A DNA stretch of 64,000 nucleotides. It comes from Phorcus lineatus. Its lineage: Eukaryota; Mollusca; Gastropoda; Trochida; Trochidae. This document shows positions 63,972-64,000 of this stretch, piece after piece. Where the stretch lies: NCBI GenBank assembly GCA_921293015.1, contig OV121088.1:22233645-22297644 (forward strand), written 5' to 3'. The notes below the pieces were generated by a model that had not been told where the DNA came from, made no database searches, and worked only from the letters and a program-made list of their open reading frames with translations. The position numbers and the translations under genes are program-made. Numbering within the stretch: position 1 is the first letter of the stretch; each line of letters begins with the position of its first letter.

Positions 63972-64000
63972 GTGTGAATGAGACTTTTTTCTGAACTGAC

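Overview
The window is eukaryotic and most likely comes from a bivalve or another lophotrochozoan. The reasons are intron-split genes, AT-rich non-coding DNA, tRNA-derived SINEs, many decayed LINEs, a Tc1 transposon, long TA and TAGA microsatellites, and gene types that are expanded in bivalves (TRIM, PARP, BIR-domain IAP). Species cannot be read from the sequence. About 85-90% of the window is non-coding or repetitive; I support five genes.

Left part (1-13 kb): two same-strand (minus) five-exon genes encode small secreted cysteine-rich proteins. Gene A runs off the left edge (exons from 4216 down to 1). Gene B is complete (12646-10320, 178 aa). They match exon by exon, share intron phases 1-2-1-2, and keep the same cysteine order, so they are diverged tandem paralogues. 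I recognise no named family. No single exon is long enough to stand out as an open reading frame, so the models rest on splice sites plus the A/B comparison.

Middle left (16-23 kb): a plus-strand RING/B-box/coiled-coil TRIM gene has small 87-bp cassette-type exons at its 3' end, and a degraded duplicate of that 3' region lies downstream. A plus-strand PARP catalytic-domain gene follows; its 5' exons were not located and its triad histidine is replaced by phenylalanine.

Middle (23-32 kb): a repeat-rich zone holds decayed LINE 3' ends, a 5'-truncated Tc1 element, a SINE, a CR1/Jockey-type LINE split by a roughly 1.1-kb insert that ends in a long hairpin, and a 150-bp MITE with perfect 15-bp inverted ends.

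35.8-39.4 kb: a minus-strand inhibitor-of-apoptosis gene has two coding exons (BIR-BIR, then UBA-RING), with a SINE in the intron.

39.5-64 kb: mostly non-coding, with microsatellites, LINE fragments, SINE copies, and several long inverted repeats. Three hairpins in the window (near 2.3, 7.1 and 55.8 kb) share an end motif and look like one element family. A SINE with a 13-bp target-site duplication sits inside a LINE tail at 62.8 kb, and an exact 82-bp tandem duplication lies near the right edge.

TRIM, PARP and IAP genes all belong to families used in innate immunity and cell-death control. Whether the secreted proteins act with them cannot be told from sequence.
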